A stretch of DNA of 64,000 nt from Galbula dea (lineage: Eukaryota > Chordata > Aves > Piciformes > Galbulidae): assembly GCA_013399015.1 (NCBI GenBank), contig VWZX01007020.1, positions 1,302,001 to 1,366,000 on the forward strand. Direction: 5' to 3'. The position numbers and the translations under genes are program-made. Below the pieces are notes generated by a model, which saw only the letters and a program-made list of their open reading frames with translations, did no database searches and had not been told where the DNA came from. Position 1 is the stretch's first letter; every line of letters begins with the position of its first letter. Positions 62,292 to 64,000 of this stretch are shown here, piece after piece.

Positions 62292-64000
62292 CCTCATCTT
62301 ATCTGTTTGGGATGTAGCTTAACTAGGAAGGAGGGATTGATGGAGAATTCCCTCAAGTGCTTACCAGACCTGTCTCTCTGGACTTCCCCCTGGCAGGGCA
62401 GCTCTGCTAAGCTCAGTGAAACACAAAGCCTAATTGGAAGGAATTGCGTTTTCTGGATTTCTTTTGGAAGAAGTGGGCAGAAGAAATATGTGCAAAGAAA
62501 ATAGTCACCAGGTGAAAAAGAAGTTCATTGCAGAAGGTGATTGTTGGTACAGCTGTAGATGTCCAGCACTTCTCATTATGTGCAGTTTACATCTGCTGTT
62601 TCTCATTATAGGAATAAAATTCTCTACATGAGTGTGAATGTGAAAAGAGGCATGGTTGAAATAAAAATCCTTCAAACTCTATGAAAACTACATAAATACC
62701 ACCATTCAGAGCCAGATAGTACTCCTTTCCTAATGAATGAAAATGAAAGCTTAGATTCTGTTACTGAGTCACTGGAACATGAGAACAGAATCTAATCCAA
62801 ACCCAAACCAGTTGCCTAAAGTAATAAGCTATATTATTCTGATTTTTTGATAGATAATTTCTCCACCCATATGTTACAATTTTTACTGCAGTAAGAATTT
62901 TCCTCTTATAGGCACTGCTCCAAAGCCTCGAGTTTCTAGTAAAATTGAGAGAAGTTTTTCTGACAGAAGACTGTAGCATTTGGCATTTGGTAGTAAATCT
63001 AGGCTTTACTACATTTTGCAGTTGCCACAGGTAAACTATGTTGAATATTTTGTCATGTCAGCTTTAGAAACACGTACCAGTGTGATTATTTTATGGCACA
63101 CATCTGTAATTGCATGTGCTTATAGCTTTTAATAAAGAGACAGTTCAAGTTTTCCAAAATTATTTTGGGAACTTCAGAATTATGGGTAACATGAAAGGAT
63201 TTCAGAAGTGTGGAAGCCCTTACTTAAAAGTGAATGAAATGAAAAATAAAAAGCAAAATGAATGAGGCAGGTACAATTTTTTCGTGCAAAAAGACAAAGT
63301 GATAGGCAAATGTTAATGAAGTCCAAACTACTCTTCCCTTTTTCTTAGAATGCAGTCTAAACAGAGTTCACACAGCAATAAAGATGGAGTTAATGAACAC
63401 CTAATATGGGGTACTTGATGACATTAGAAGCTGACAAGTGAAAAGCTGGACTTACAGGTTTTGTAAGCACTGTGTTTGTCAGTATACTTTTGCAACTCTG
63501 ACACTTCTAAGTGTCAAAACTTGCCTAACCAGTTTTGTGTGCACATAACTCAGATGATGAAAAAACATTGAGATAAAGGGATGCTTCTGGAGAGGGAGAG
63601 CTGGGCCATGGTATGTCTTGCAGTTGAGTACTAAGTCTGAGACAGATGCATTCTGTTCTCATTAACTAAAGCTTGGTACATCCCTAAAATAAATAGTTTT
63701 CAGATGAGTGGTCACACTCATAAATGTAGCAAAGCAAATCTGAACATTTAGCTTTCCTGTTCTGAATCCTGATTTGTTTAAATATTCGTTGACTTTTATG
63801 ATAAATGCTGCAGCAGGTTTGATACTTTGAAAGAACAACCTCAAAAATGTCTTTAGGGAATGTAAGAAAAACATGTTTGGTCAAGTTTTTTTTTAATTTA
63901 AATAAGTGGGAAATGACTGATTAGATGCTCCCCTCATAGTTCAGCAGCAGCTTTACAGTTGGCACCAGTAATTACTGTCCACAGAGTAATACTTGGAAAA
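62292..64000. other. non-coding DNA to right edge
   Basis: AT-rich unique sequence with no recognised repeat, RNA or exon. AATAAA strings (for example ttttaataaagagac near 63129) occur but have no gene context. Confidence 0.5.

Noticed and set aside
1..64000. CRISPR arrays, operons, integrated bacteriophage or bacterial mobile elements
   Set aside because: The sequence is vertebrate nuclear DNA: CpG depletion, CR1/MIR repeats, no dense long ORFs and no regularly spaced repeats.
1..64000. Endogenous retrovirus or LTR element
   Set aside because: No paired LTRs, tRNA primer-binding site, polypurine tract or gag/pol-like reading frames were seen. The only RT sequences are of CR1 type.

Overview
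This is a vertebrate nuclear window, most likely from a bird. It is AT-rich and strongly CpG-depleted except in one place. Its recognisable interspersed repeats are CR1 LINEs, several with the CR1-specific octamer tail (ATTCTRTG), plus worn MIR/L2-type fragments. I see no Alu, L1, LTR or bacterial features. There is no long protein-coding ORF. The short ORFs found in all six frames look like chance ORFs in intron or intergenic DNA, and I annotate none as a confident CDS. The species cannot be fixed from the sequence.

Layout. 0-4 kb holds three CR1 pieces: a reverse-transcriptase-domain fragment on the minus strand at the left edge, a 3' end on the minus strand near 1.4-1.7 kb, and a short 3' tail on the plus strand near 3.6 kb. 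4-37 kb is mostly non-repetitive, non-coding DNA. It contains a recent 71-bp tandem duplication (11.7-11.9 kb), smaller duplications, simple repeats, a few protein-like but unrecognised segments on the minus strand (13.7-15 kb), a possible conserved non-coding block (22.1-22.5 kb) and MIR/L2-type relics (30.0-30.4 kb). 38.0-40.2 kb carries one old CR1 ORF2 copy on the plus strand, apparently split by about 1.1 kb of unrelated DNA. 40-58 kb is again non-coding, with a perfect 12-bp-stem hairpin (46.5 kb), a MIR core on the minus strand (47.5 kb), an RFX X-box-like site (52.25 kb) and homeodomain-type motif clusters (56.2 and 57.9 kb).

The one gene-like locus is at 58.5-62.3 kb. A CpG island of about 400 bp, with a GC box and a G-quadruplex-capable run, is followed on the plus strand by a candidate 5'UTR/start exon at 60522-60586. 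That exon has a strong acceptor and donor and ends in ATG TCA G. The body of any such gene probably lies to the right of the window. A weaker, phase-compatible ORF at 62203-62291 could be an alternative terminal exon. Between them, at 61.8-61.98 kb, lies a chimeric short element with a tRNA-Glu(CTC)-like head, a Pol III B box and a CR1-like 3' tail with octamer-type repeats. It looks like a CR1-dependent SINE and is the most unusual object in the window.
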